Source: Lantana camara (lineage: Eukaryota; Streptophyta; Magnoliopsida; Lamiales; Verbenaceae). Taken from it: a stretch of DNA of 64,000 bases. The translations under genes were made by a program, and so were the position numbers. Location of the stretch: assembly GCA_037501455.1 (NCBI GenBank), contig CM074863.1:10598001-10662000 (forward strand), given 5' to 3'. The notes below the pieces were generated by a model. The model did not search any database. It saw nothing but the letters and a program-made list of their open reading frames with translations, and was not told the DNA's origin. Shown here piece after piece: positions 1 to 12,729 of the stretch (position 1 is its first letter; each line of letters begins with the position of its first letter).

Positions 1-970
1 TTAAATATAGATTTATTTTATATATACTTTTATTTATAAATTTATAAAAATTAAGAAAAGTGAAAAGATTTATCACGTAATTGCACATTTTTTTCATTAC
101 GAGATTTTTCAGACTACCAAATTCTGATTGAAATAGATCTTTTTAGCATCATGTTTGATTAATTTATTAGGAAAAATGAAACATCCGCGTCAGCATATAT
201 GACAAGAATAATTTTTAATTAAAGTATTCAAATTACCTCTTGTAATCTCTCAATTATACAAACTTTTAATTTATTCAAAATTAGGTCAAACTCAGAAGGT
301 ATTAGTACCTCATGCCAATTTATGTATATATAAAAGAACTTTTGTTGTAATCTCCCTAATAATTACTTGAAGAAGCCAGTTATGTTATAGCATTGAACTT
401 AAGCAGCATATAGGACCAGATTTCATACAGGGACATATATGTAATAAAGAGTCAAAATAAGAGGATTAAGCAAGAACTAAAACCGTTATGGGATTTAATG
501 TAAGTACTTGTAGCATCGAACAATCTCAATCTTGAATTTGCATTGATTTAATTAAAAGTCTCGTATTTAAGTTATTGAATATACATAAACAGTTGATAAA
601 AAGAAGTTTACCGCGTAACAAAATATATTAGTTGTAGTAAAATATATATCGAAACTGATATTTTAAAAAGTATACTATATATATAGTAAGATTGTATTAT
701 TTACAAGAAAGAAAATGGAGTTTTACACTTTCATATTCTTTTAGATGTTAAATAAATATGTGCATGCCAGCTCCATTTGCTGTTGGAAAACATGGGTTAT
801 TTGCTCCCCAAAAAATTTGAAGAATGTTTTACTTTTCTGGGTTAAAATTAAGAATGTTGATGAGCCTCATGACATTGCCTGAAACCAAAACTTATGAGGC
901 ATGATTTCAAACTACACTAGCTAATCCAGCCATTTTCAACAACAGTTATACCTACAAATCACATCTTAAA
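1..970. other. Intergenic AT-rich DNA downstream of the UBP16-type gene
   Basis: No convincing coding exon is visible on either strand. The last ~100 bases before the stop codon of the neighbouring ubiquitin protease gene are probably its 3' untranslated region. I see no transposon ends or RNA gene here. Confidence 0.6.
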
Positions 971-3900
971 CTAAAGAGAAGTCTGAGGCAGTCCTCTCCT
1001 CGTTTCGATACCATAATTTACATGTACACCATTGTACACACCTTCCCTTCTCGGATCTTGATCGCTGCCCCCTAAACAGGACACCGAGACAAATCCCTTC
1101 TTCTCCTGGCCCGCAAATCTCGTCTGAGCCTTACTTCCCGGAAACATACTGCACGAGATGGATCTCCTGGATGTGGGGTCCACCTGATACAAAGGCGGGA
1201 AGATTGAAGAGAGTGAATTAACATCTGCATGATCCACTGTGCTGAAGGAGTCTCTGGTGCTCTCGGTTGTAAAAGATGAATCATCCGAGCTGGTAAAAAG
1301 GGACCATTCGCTGGACGTTGCATCTGAGAACTCTGAGTGATGGTTTCTCAGGATTGAAGGTCTGCTTTTGCTTTCTCTAACAAGGATATCTCTGGAGACG
1401 TTGCAATCTGCATTTGTTTCCAACTTGTGATCCGAAGAATTGTGATTTGTCTTTTGTGACGTTTTTGCAGACCGGTGGGTTTTTGATGGGCCATGCTTGG
1501 ATGATTTCCCGCTACAGCCTCTAATGGGGCGTGGATATGATCTGGAGAAGACAAGTATAGATAAACATTGAAAAAAGTGGCATAAAGAAAGACGAAAGGG
1601 ACAAGTATACTGGCATTGCCCTAATTATACAAACTTCCCCATGACATTTGTTAAATTACAAAAACTTCCCCGAAAATACAGTGAGGTTCGGCCTAATGCA
1701 TGCTATAATAGTAATAAATTTACATTCAAATATTGACCAGCAAGTGTGCAGGACAAAACAGAGTACTAAAAAAAGAATCGAGATGATATCATCAAACTTC
1801 ATCAGTCAAGATTTGATGTAAGTTACTTGATAGGGGAAGATTTTGTAATATCTCAAACTTCAGGGGTAGTTTATGTAAAATAACCTGACAAAGAGCTTGA
1901 TTATCATGATATCAGACATCTTATGAAACTTTAATACCTCATGTAGAAGAGAATGTATGCTCCTTCTGACATCACCTGGCTCCACTCTACAGGCTGAACC
2001 TGCCAACAAAGCCACAAATGGGAGTTGAGAATCCTTTAACAAGACAAGAACACATATTAATTAATCATTCATTCATAAGTCTATATGCAGTGTGTACCAC
2101 TGTATCATCAATCCTGTACCAACTTCCTTGCAGATCTTTCACATAGGAAATATAATGCCCGGAGAAAGATGCATTCGATGTATCTAAGTGCACAACAACA
2201 CCATAAAGCATGTAAAGTGGAGGTATATCATCAGTCCCCGTCATAAATGGTACCATATCCAGCATTTCCGGGAAAGTGATGCATTTATTAATCTTGCCGT
2301 AACTTCCCTCCTGATAATTCAAACATAAGCATATTTGAGCAAGGCATAAAAGTAGATAACGTAACTCGAGCTGTGAAAAGGGAGTACAGCTATACCTGAA
2401 ATCTCTTCAAGACAATAGTTAAGATATTTGGAGCCTCTTTTATGTTCAATTGCTTGCGTGCTCGAACATACGTAGCGCACCTTGCACACCTATACATGTT
2501 CTCCCCATCAAGATCTTCCGAACTAGTGAACTGAGTCAATGCATCCTCAAGCGTCTCAACCCAACCAAATATTTCCAGAGTCAGATCCATCATGTTCTCG
2601 TACCGCTCTGACTCATGGTGACATCTCAAACATTTGACCTGTTTTTATGGAAGGTTCAAATTTTGCTATACTTGGGGGAAAAATGGCAAAACAAAGGGCA
2701 TTTAACAGATATGAGAGGAAAAAACCTTTGATCTAAGGGATCCCCCAAACGTATGTTGTATAAAAGTCGTTTCTTGCAGCCTGGGGTCCACAGCATTTTC
2801 TCCACCGAAACCCTCCAAGCATATTGTTTGCAAGGAGGCCACAAGAAGCCTGAATAGTTAAAAAGTACATTCAGAATTGGTAATTGGCACTCAATTTATA
2901 TTTACCATTTTAGTATTTTATGAAGGAACATAATTAACACGGTGGAAAAGGGTGAGAAGAGAGAGCGAGAAAATTCTTTGTTGAAGTAGAACTAAACGAC
3001 CTTAAAAACTCGTGAGCATCTTCCTGACTTCCATCACCAATCTGGGAATTAAGACTTCTAATGTACATAAGAATATTCATAGGTGACAGAGGACCCCCAT
3101 TTTCTCTCAGCATCATTACGAGATGCTCGAGCTCACACATGAGGCACCAATCTTTGGCACATCCTACCATGTGAACAGGACAACAGTGATTTTGTTGTAA
3201 ATATGGAAACTTAAACCAAAAGGAAATTCAGGAAAATGGTAGGTACCCGTTCTAGAATGCGATTGACGAAGAAGATAATTGATCAGAGGCTTTGTACATG
3301 TCAGACACTGCAACACAGCATTGGCATAGCAACTGCAGAAGAATAAAAACGAATTATCCTTACAGCAAACATTACATTCTGTACCAGATTGCAATACTCG
3401 TGTTTCAGACTTTTGTTTAAAAACTGTATTATTAAAAGAGTCTATATAGCAAAAGAAACTTTACCTATTCCCGCAATTCACCAGTCCTCTAGGTGCCATG
3501 TTGAAAACTTCAAACTGAAAATACTTCACAAATTCCTCATACGGAAATATCATCTGGCAATTTACAGAAGATCAATATGAGTTACCAGCTCAAGGTCCAC
3601 TAAATTACAGAATAAATCATTTACCAGTCTTAAACAGTCTCATTAATGTAACATAATGTCACTAATCAACCTCAAACTGAAATTTCATTGCTGGAGAGTC
3701 ACCTTCAATTTTCTCAGCCTATTTCCACTATCTTCTGAATGATGCTGATGGTCGGGTTTTATGGACTTTTTCATACTCATCATCCGCATGATTCCCTGGG
3801 CAGCAGGCCTGTTACTTTCCATTGAAGGGTTGTTCTCCTTTGTCGTAACAACTCCTGCATCAAAGACTATTGGTAAAGGCAAGAGAAAATGTTGTCTGCA

Positions 3901-5366
3901 ACAAGGAACAACTGTTAGATGAACCTACTTGACTCATTTGCTGTTCGAACTTTCATTTTTGTATCAGAAGATAGTGATTCTTTGGACACCTTCACCCTTG
4001 ATTTTGGAGATTTGTACTGTTCAACTCCATGACTGTCCGAAACAACTCTTGATTTGCTACTCCTTTTCAGTGGTGTCTTTTCAGAAGAGGAATGAGAGCC
4101 TTTTGTTTCTTCCCCTTGAACAGTTGAATTTTCATGTAATGCACCTCTTAGATCACCATCTTCGTTGTTGGATACACGAGGAATGTTAGTATGATCATCT
4201 TCAGAGACGGCAAAATCACTACACCTCAGCTGCATCAAAGAATATAATTTTGAGAAACATAAATCTCTATATATGTTTCATGCTAATATCCATTTGTATA
4301 TGGAGAAATTTATAGAGAGATATACAGACGGGTATCAAAAAAGTACAAAGTCGGCAATATTTCTCACATAAGCATCTTCTGATGATTGAGAAGCAGCGAG
4401 AGGAGTAAAACCTATCCCAGAGCCTTCCTGAGGGGAATTTAAAACAGCACCATCTGCTGTTCTTGATGAATCTTTATTGCCTTTTGTGCCCATCTCTTCA
4501 GATTTTCTATTAATAACAGATCTTCCAGATTTAGTTGGTGTCATGCCTGCGTAGTAGTGGATGTCAGCGTGGTTAAAGAAACATTGTCAATTGGTTGATT
4601 CAGATTGTATATGAACTAACCTTGTTCCTTTGTTTCAGAATAAGAGACCCTTCCACAAGATTCTTCACTTGATGTAGGCTTAAGAGATGACTTGTGGCAG
4701 TCTTTTCCTAATTGCTGGCACTCAAGCTTGTGAACTTGCCTCCAATGAACAATTTGGCACCTTCCAGAACTACACAGATGTCATAACTCAAATGAGATTA
4801 TTTCTGAAGAAAAGGAAATTTTTGTGAAAGACCATGACATGCAAAACTACGCATCGACAGAGATCAAGATTTCGTCAAAATCAAAGGAATTCATTGATTT
4901 GCAGCAAGATTCATTCATAATAAAGTATCCCCAAAACAGAACGGGCTTCTTTCCAATTCCACAACCCAAAGATGAGATTTTGCATAAGAATCACATGCAA
5001 CAAACTTAGAGATTATCAGAAAAAAAAATTGACATACCAATACCAAACAGACTTGCATTGTGAACAACGAGTTGTAGCTGGGCTATAGCATCTAGCACAG
5101 TAACGAACCCCACTGTTTGGCAAATGCAACAATGGCATAACACTGGCAGCTTCCATATCATGGACTTGCACAGCTTCAGGGAAATGCACAATAGGCATAA
5201 CACTGCCCACAGCCATATCCTCAGATTCTGCTTTAGCTATCAAACTTCTCCTATCTTTCTTTCTTGCAGTGTCACTCCATTTTCCTAGTATGAGATAACT
5301 AACCAGGGGAAGCACAACGAAGACGAGAAACAAAGCAGGTATATCGGTTCCCCTTGGCTCAAGCAT
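971..5366 (-). CDS. UBP16: Ubiquitin carboxyl-terminal hydrolase, UBP16/UBP17 type (membrane segment, MYND finger, USP domain)
   Basis: Deubiquitinating cysteine protease that removes ubiquitin from proteins. Thirteen exons joined by frame and splice sites: 5366-5038, 4769-4621, 4546-4368, 4229-3929, 3854-3703, 3553-3465, 3332-3247, 3163-3001, 2849-2726, 2638-2396, 2310-2098, 1999-1938 and 1541-971, totalling 2661 bases (886 residues). Visible in order: a hydrophobic segment at about residues 9-27; a MYND zinc finger at about 90-127, whose last Cys pairs are created across the first splice junction; a low-complexity Ser/Lys region; the Cys box GLVNCGNSCYANAVLQCL with catalytic Cys near residue 401; QEDAHEFLR; a Cys-x2-Cys finger; and the His box GHYISYVKD with catalytic His near 657, followed by an Asp pair. 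The start is the first ATG before the hydrophobic segment. The Cys and His boxes are intact, so it should be active. Arabidopsis UBP16 is somewhat longer as I recall it. Confidence 0.93.
1605..1885. repeat. MITE-like insertion in the last intron of the UBP16-type gene
   Basis: The ends are imperfect inverted copies (left: TAATTATACAAACTTCCCC; right, reversed: TTTTACATAAACTACCCCTG). The same kind of ends recurs near 25166-25496 and as fragments near 56470 and 61050. It lies wholly within the intron between exons 12 and 13. I see no coding capacity. Confidence 0.5.
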
Positions 5367-7480
5367 ATCCCAAGCATACTCATGACCAGCAAGGAATTCT
5401 TCCAAAGGACACACTGCTTTTACTACATGAACCCAGTCTTGGGATGCTGCACGAAATGCAATTTCTTGTTTTTTTTTTTGTAACTGAAAATAAATGCCAT
5501 TATGCCAATAGGAGATCAATCAACTGATAAGAAAATTTTCAACTATTTCAAGATATATCAAGAAGTGAAACAGTCAAAACCAAAATAAACATGTCATTAC
5601 GAAAATAACGAACATTGAACTTAATGGCAATGATATAGGTATGAGCATTTCCTAGAGGAGAATTTATTTTCAAATATTTTCAAGCAAAGAAAAATAGCTG
5701 CCTTCATAAAAACATGCAAAGGCAGCAAATGAAGATGCATGAACTTTTGGTAGCTATGCAGTTGGTTCCTATATTAGTACTGATTGGATTGTACCTCGAT
5801 CATGACACATAAAAAGATCACTAACTACACTTGAGGAAAAATAATTAGCATAAGAAATTACAGCATCACCATTACAAGAAATACTAAACTCAGAACTTAA
5901 TTCCCACCAACATATTTTGAGAAAATCTCGATGGCACCAACAGCATTAATGGGATATTTAAACTAATTTAGAAGCACAAATAACAGCCATTCTCATAGAC
6001 AAATATTAACGCACATAATAAGATTCACGAGATTTGCCAAGTCATGAAAGAACACGAGATAATATCAGGAAAACATGACGAAGGTCACGCACTTGATGCC
6101 TTCAGAACATGCATCACTAGGTGAATGCTCCCGGGTGAAATGTGAATAAAGTAACTTTTATTTTCTGTATTATTGAAAACCCCAACAGTTCAATTTTAGA
6201 ATTTTGAGTACAGGTAATTTGCTAACTGCTCACCATTATTAATCCCCATGAAATTTTCCATTCCCCGATTCACGATTATCATCCTTCCATGCCTTGGTTT
6301 CAATGTTCAACCACAAGATGGTTTGTGACAGAACAAGTTTCCAAAATCATGAAAGTTACTTTACAGCGAAGAACACAACTTTTGAAAAGTTAAATAACGT
6401 GAAATGCAATCGAAGGGGCCTCAAAAATTTATCCATGGATTGAAACTTAGGCAAAAACAAAGGATATACATCCAACTGGCTATAACAAATATAATGTGTG
6501 AAAAGGCATACTCCTAGAATTTATTTTGCAAATCCCAGACGTGTTCTTTTTTTTGCAAGTTGACCTATAATGTATTTCACCCAGCTGTCAATATGTTATT
6601 CCACAAAATCCACCTTTCATTACTTCGCTAACGGTTTCTTGCTTCCGATATACCAACGTGTCCCTTCATAGACTCATTTGCTAATAAATTTCGTGATAAA
6701 GTGTCGATGTCTCAGATATAGAAGGTTATTAAGACACACGGTGACGGAATCATGTAAGAGCAAATAAAACAGGAATAGAGAAAAGGAAAGCCTTTCCCCA
6801 CAGCTACATTGAGAAACCAAAGAAGCAGTTATGAGACATCAACCCAAAATGTGAACCCTTCAGTTACAGGAGGTAAAAGGAACCAAAAAAAAAAAAAAAA
6901 AGAAATCGCATAACAAAGCAATGACTCCAGCATAAGCAAGCTTACAAGTGGGGAGAAATACACATATACTTGACAGAAAATCACCAAATTCGGAAGTTCT
7001 ACTGGAATCTATGATTTAATCTCAAAAACATTTAGAGATAAAAGAACCCCCAAATTCCAAATTCAAGTTTCTTTTCTGGGAAATCCCCTCTTAAACAATT
7101 AAGCCCCCACATTAATTTTTTAATTTTTCTCCATAAAGATCCAATTTTTCCCAGCAACAACCATACAAGATCTAATTTTTTTGCCGATTTACAGGAAAGA
7201 AACAAAGCCCACATCACTAAGATATCCAATTCAAAGATTTATCGATAAAAGACAAAAGAAACTCGTTCGCAGAAGCACGCAACTTAAATACTCAAAACAC
7301 ATTCGATTATTTTTACCTAAAGCATAAATATCAACAAATGAAGGAAAAATATATTCCCACGAGAAACGAAAGAAGAGTGATCTTTCTTAAATTGTACCTT
7401 AGTTTCAGCTCTGAAATGGAGAGAAAACGCAGCTAAATTAGTATTGCACTGTTCAAAACACAGTTTCACACCAAAAAGCT
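5367..7480 (-). other. Leader region and probable 5' UTR intron of the UBP16-type gene
   Basis: The ATG at 5366 is preceded by leader sequence up to an acceptor-like site (pyrimidine-rich, TTTTCAG) at 5485-5484. About 1.9 kb upstream a donor-like AAG/GTACAA lies at 7398/7397, after a pyrimidine-rich leader near 7400-7480. A 5' UTR intron of about 7397-5484 is therefore likely. No coding potential is seen in it. The transcription start is inferred, not shown. Confidence 0.5.
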
Positions 7481-7489
7481 TCTTCTTTG

Positions 7490-10400
7490 TTCATCTTTTA
7501 AGACAGGGGAATACTTCTATGTAGACCACTTGCAGGTACACCCTTCTGCATGGTCGAGAATACACACGTGTACCCTTCTTATTGGTCCAAAAGTTGAAAA
7601 TATGGGGTCCTCGAAACCCATGAAAGTGTCTAATCAACTGTAATAAAAGAATTTTCTTTTTTAAATTCACATAATAAAAGGGAAAGAGAATTCTGTATAA
7701 AGAGATGTGTTCACATTCATATGGTACATACCCCTCTAAAGAACAACTAATTGAGAATAAAATTATGTAAAACATTTTATAATTCCCTAATAAAAAGCTT
7801 ACAATTTTTTAAAAATTACAAGATTGTGGAATATTCTTAAGACTTTCTTAAAGGAAATTAGAGAGAGTCAATAATTCCAGCTAGTTATTTAAAATTAATT
7901 GTCTAAGTAATAAAATCATCACTACCATTAATTGCCATTAACATCTTATAAACCTAGCAATAATATGCTTTATCTTACTCTAAATCACCTATTCTCGAAA
8001 TTAAATTCAACATTTTATAAATTTCATCTTTTCTAAGTTTTGTAAATTTATCGGAGATTATAAACAATCTAGCTAAAAATTAAAATGCCTTCTTGAAACT
8101 TGAGAAGACAGCATTGAAATAATTAAAAAAAGAGAGAATCATGTTCAAAAGAATAATAATGTTGCATAGTACATAGGTCAAACATTGTCTTATTACGAAA
8201 TTGAGAGAACATCATGCCCAGGTGTGGGTCCGTTATGAGATGGTCTCCATATACTGCAATCACGTTCATTTTATGGTAATTTTCGAAATTTTTATATTTA
8301 TTGTATAATTAATATAAATTTTAAGAAAATTAGTTCATCAAATACTCGTCATAATACAATTTTTGTGTGGGAATATGGAAGTCAATGTGAAATTATGACG
8401 TTAAGAATTGTGTAAGCTATAATTATAAATAATTAAAAGCGAGATAGAATTTGTAGGAAGGAAATGTAGGTGTAATAATTTGTTATGGTGTCATGTTTGG
8501 GAGATATGATTAGGTAATTAGGACATAGGAGGACGAATAATGATGAATATATTTGATTAATGAATGATGGGTTTGACAGCAGAGACACGTGACCTGCATA
8601 ATCCACCCAATGTGTGTATATTTACGGGGAATATTTCACATGCATGATGCATCTACTACTATTTTATTTATTTTGCTTTTGTTTTATTCAATTTTTGGTT
8701 TATTCTTCTTTCGTGTTATTCTCTTTCCAACTATGTCGAGTCATTTGAATATACATATATTCGTGTTAAACATTATATTTGATATTTCTTACACAATAAA
8801 ATTAAAATATAATTTATCAATAGTGTCTACATCATTTTGTATCCATATTTTTATATGAGTGCGTTATAATTGTTAGATTGATCGGTAATATAGTGGAAAA
8901 GTCGGGTGTCACATTTGTTTATTGGTAGTGTAATATTAATTGGTGGAAATAGTAAGAATGTTAGTTGGGCGTGACCAAATCTTTCCTTTTTAGAAGAAAT
9001 TATATTGGGAAGATATTGACTAATTAATTTGGGGGAAACTGTTATTCCTAATTCGTGCCAACATAATGACTTTGTATTAAAAAGGACCTACGCGTGCTAC
9101 TCGTGCACAATCATCATATTTAATTCACATCTCATGACTTTAAGTTATAGACTTATTATAGTTATTCATTGCAATTAATTTGCCCCTGGAGAGATAAAGC
9201 ATAAACATGCATATATATGAACAAGATATGATACGGATAATACAATATGGATTTAAACAAAAAAATTATGTGAAAAATTTCCAATATGGTGTCGTCGTGT
9301 CGGACACAAGTATTCGACATGACATGTCAAAATGATATTGTTAGAAGTGTGTGCATCATAGGACAAAGTACTTAGCACTCTAACCACATATATTAATTTT
9401 CGTTTCTCGAAATAAATGCAATTTAGCCTATATATGTGAAAAATGAAATATTGTTCAAAAGACTTAGATACAAACTTATTGATCATTTTTATCAAGTTTA
9501 ATAACTTAAATATCTTGACACATTATATAACTTTAGTCTGAACATGGTAAAAGACTAAAATAATATATTGTAAAAATTAAGGTAAAGTAGCAAGGGACTT
9601 TAATTTGTCCTCATATTATATATTTAACCTACAATTTTATGGGACGAGGAGACTGTGTGCCATTTTCCTAAACTAATAGGTAATTTGGAATTAATTTCTA
9701 AATAAGGATGTCGTTTGAACATTTTATTTTTCACAGGGTCAAAACTACATTTACCCCACTCATTATATTTCTCTAACGCACTATTAAATGCTATTGAAAT
9801 CCACCTAGATGATTATGATGCATAGAGACATATGTTAAATGGCATAAATTAGTTTTATAATTCGTTTATTAATTTCTTTACAAAAGATTATATATTATTA
9901 TTTGAATAAATGTCATGTTTAGTTTCTAAAATTTTAAATTTGGATCACTCTAATCCACCATAATTCAAAAGTAACATAAGTCCAAAATATTAGTAATTTA
10001 TTTCAAATTAATCTCTCAATAATTTTTCCAATAAGAACGTGACCGAAAAAATTTTCATGTACGTTAGATATGCAATTAGTAAGCATATTCTTATCTATCT
10101 TGTACCTTTAAAGTTTAAGGTAACACCATTTAAGATCAATTATACAAATTTTTTCTTTAACTGAAAAAGTTCATTAAGGATTAACTTAAAACAGATTAAT
10201 AAGGTTAAAGAACTTATATGTTACATTTGAAACTTCAAAGATGAAGTGATACAAACTCAAAATTTTAAGAATGAAACATGATATTTGCTCTTATTATTTA
10301 GTCCATAGTCGTTAAATATTCTTTCTAAAAGGATCACAAATATTCTCAATACATGGTTCAGCTAGTCATGGAAAATCTTAAACTAGCTAGATTGAAACCT

Positions 10401-10590
10401 GTGATGTATTTCATATATAATATTCTATTATTCTTCGAACAAAATTCTTCTCTGCTAATTAATAATGAGTCATTTGCTTACGTACATACCGCCCTCCCCT
10501 GAAAGAAAGGGTATTTTCTCACAGTGTCGTAAAATTGTCTCATAAATTTTGTAATTTCCTTTTGAAACATGATTAGTATATGGTCAGCAC
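7490..10590. other. Intergenic AT-rich DNA between UBP16 and the CRP cluster
   Basis: About 3.1 kb with only short, unconvincing open frames on both strands. It probably holds the UBP16 promoter near 7500 and one MITE-like element (9908-10286). I see nothing else that can be supported. Confidence 0.55.
9908..10286. repeat. MITE-like inverted-repeat element
   Basis: The left end (AAATGTCATGTTTAGTTTCT) and the reverse complement of the right end (AAATATCATGTTTCATTCTT) match over about 40 bases with scattered differences, enclosing about 380 non-coding bases. This is the structure of a non-autonomous DNA transposon; its family is not recognised. Confidence 0.45.
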
Positions 10591-10597
10591 TCAGCAG

Positions 10598-11016
10598 TCA
10601 GCAGGCACAGATGCAAGTGCCAGCAACACAACCATAATTGGGACAAGTACAACGTTTCTTGCAATCTTCTTTGAGTTTGCAGTGATGATGATGATGATGA
10701 TGAGTTGCCTTGTTATTGTTGTTGTATCGATCATCATCGTCGGCATAGAGTTGTCGTTGTTGTTGGTGGTGATTGCAGGCGCAGAAGCCCCCTAAGCAGA
10801 TTAGATTGCCATTTTTGCATGGGAAATCAAGACAGTCTACAGGCGTCTTGCACGTATACAACACACTGCTTCTTGCTGCTGCTGCTAATACTGTCCACAA
10901 TCAAGTCTCCATTACATGCAGTATACATATATAAAAGAGAGAGATCAGTACTCTTACCACTTACCAGTTGCAGCAAGCAAAAAGATGGCCAAAACAATCG
11001 ACTTTGAGAAAACCAT
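10598..11016 (-). CDS. CRP1: secreted two-domain cysteine-rich peptide (NCR-/defensin-like)
   Basis: Two exons, 11016-10965 and 10890-10598, joined by a 74-base intron with a GTAAGT donor, give 114 residues. Exon 1 encodes a hydrophobic signal peptide (MVFSKSIVLAIFLLAAT). The mature part has two Cys motifs. The first is C-x5-C, C, then C-x4-C-x-C (six Cys, ending GGFCAC). The second starts CKLKEDC and has eight Cys, ending CICAC. Between them lies a low-complexity linker rich in Gln, Asp and Asn with seven consecutive His, encoded by triplet microsatellites. A TATA box sits at 11101-11108. The spacing matches nodule-specific Cys-rich peptides of legumes and some defensin-like proteins. The function is unknown; it is likely an extracellular antimicrobial or signalling peptide. 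It is the most diverged member of the cluster and has the shortest intron. Confidence 0.75.
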
Positions 11017-11109
11017 ATTTCGCGATTGTAATTTGAAGGGGAGAGAGAGATGAGATCTGAGAGAACTTGTTCTGCCAAAATTTGATTGCTCTTATAGATG
11101 TATATATAG

Positions 11110-12044
11110 ATGCAAAATGATGATTCATAATAAATTTGGAGATCATCATCAATTACTGAATGAAAACGGTTTATTATAGCTAGATTCACTATTCTAATTC
11201 TTGGCTACATCGGTTGGCCCCTCCCTCCCTTTTGTTTCAATGTATGGCAATTCAATTGGCACCATTAATGCCTTCACTTTTCATTGGTAGGTACAATGAT
11301 TGGTTTCCCATATATAAATATAACGTTATTAAATTTTAATCTTTTTAATTACTCACGTAACTAATTTAGCCCATCTATAAATATATTCCTTTACGGGTCA
11401 CTTATTAATTTATCTTACGTTGTTTAAATCAAAATGAAATATTAAGGATATTGTTGTAATAATGCTTTTTTCCCATTATTTTTCTGTAATTAAGTTCAGC
11501 CTGGCAGCGAACCAATTCATTAGTTTAGCCGTTTAGGTCAAAGTTAAGACTGGGATTGACCAATTCAACCCTAGCTGAATTTAGGTCAAAGTTAAGACTG
11601 GGATTAGAGCTTAATTTCAAGTTCAACGTGCGGATTTGGTTCGATTCAAAGTCACAGATCTACTGAATTCAAATTATGAGCGTTCATTATTCAAACAGAT
11701 GCATATACTTTATTCGATTTAAAATGCTTAATACCCTGAAAGTTTTTCTTTCTAGATTATTGTTAATTCGCCAACTAACTCCTCTAATAATACCGAATCC
11801 GTAATCTATTTGTTCACAAATGTACATGCTTATATTACTATGATACTACCCGAATGAGACTTGATTGAGGATTGCTTCATTATTAATATTGCGGTTTATA
11901 TAACCCTAACATCCTTCAAAATCTTGTGATAATCAATCACATTAAAATAATTTAAAATAGACAAAAGGTACAATAAACACTCCTTGTCATGATGAGATTA
12001 TTAAAAATAAAAACCCTTTAAATCTTTAATCCATTGCATGGCAT
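11110..12044. other. Intergenic DNA between CRP1 and CRP2
   Basis: No gene is seen. A ~24-base segment (TTAGGTCAAAGTTAAGACTG and following) occurs twice, near 11534 and 11581, as a short direct duplication. The remainder is AT-rich. Confidence 0.5.
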
Positions 12045-12652
12045 CTATTCTTGCAATCCTGGCAACAATTTCCCCATTTCGTGAGCATCAATAGCAGCAG
12101 CATGGATTCGTTGCCTGTTACTGTTACAAGTGCAAACTCCATCAAAGCATAATGGAGTACCTACTTTGCATGTTCCTGCACAATCTTTATTGAATTGACA
12201 TTTCCCTGGTGTTGATTGTAGCTTCGTCACTCTTGCTGACGCTGTGGATACAACTAAACAAAAAGAGAAAGAAAGAAAGAAAGTTATACCTATATATATA
12301 CTTACAAGTTGCTAACCTTCAATAAAACATTTTAAAGACGTAGAAGACTGTAAGTTTAATCGGGATTATCACACGTACATCCACTGAGATTGAATCAAAT
12401 CATGGTTTAAAAATTATGAAAAATATCTTAAAATTTGAGCAATGATTATAAAAAACAAACTGAAAAATTACATAAAACACCTAAAGCATGACGTTGTGTG
12501 CAAATTTTCAGCTACAGAAAATTTTATTGTAATTAAGTTAAACATGAGGGAACATTTGTAATCATCCCAATGAAATTGTACGAGAAAGAGGGGGACTAAC
12601 CAAGGCCAATAAGCAAAAAGGTGACCAAAAGAATCAGCTTTTGAGAAGCCAT
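12045..12652 (-). CDS. CRP2: secreted cysteine-rich peptide (NCR-/defensin-like)
   Basis: Exons 12652-12601 and 12241-12045 encode 82 residues. Exon 1 is the signal peptide MASQKLILLVTFLLIGL, nearly the same as in CRP3 and CRP5. The intron is 359 bases and phase 1, as in all intact copies. The mature region has six Cys: C-QFNKD-C, C, then C-FDGV-C-T-C. The tail after the last Cys is 26 residues with an Ala/Asp/Glu stretch. A TATA-like run lies at 12716-12728. The length and layout fit late-nodulin/NCR-like or defensin-like peptides. The biological role is not known from the sequence. Confidence 0.78.
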
Positions 12653-12729
12653 ATTCCTGAATGGATTGGTATTGAGGTTTGATAATTGTTTGAACGATTA
12701 TTCCCTCATTCTAAACATATATATATATG

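Noticed and set aside
8589..8858. 89-residue hydrophobic plus-strand frame
   Set aside because: Phe/Ile-rich content is expected from T-rich DNA; nothing else supports it.
10580..11007. Plus-strand open frames opposite CRP1
   Set aside because: They read the antisense of triplet repeats and Cys codons of CRP1; the minus strand has signal peptide, splice sites and Cys spacing.
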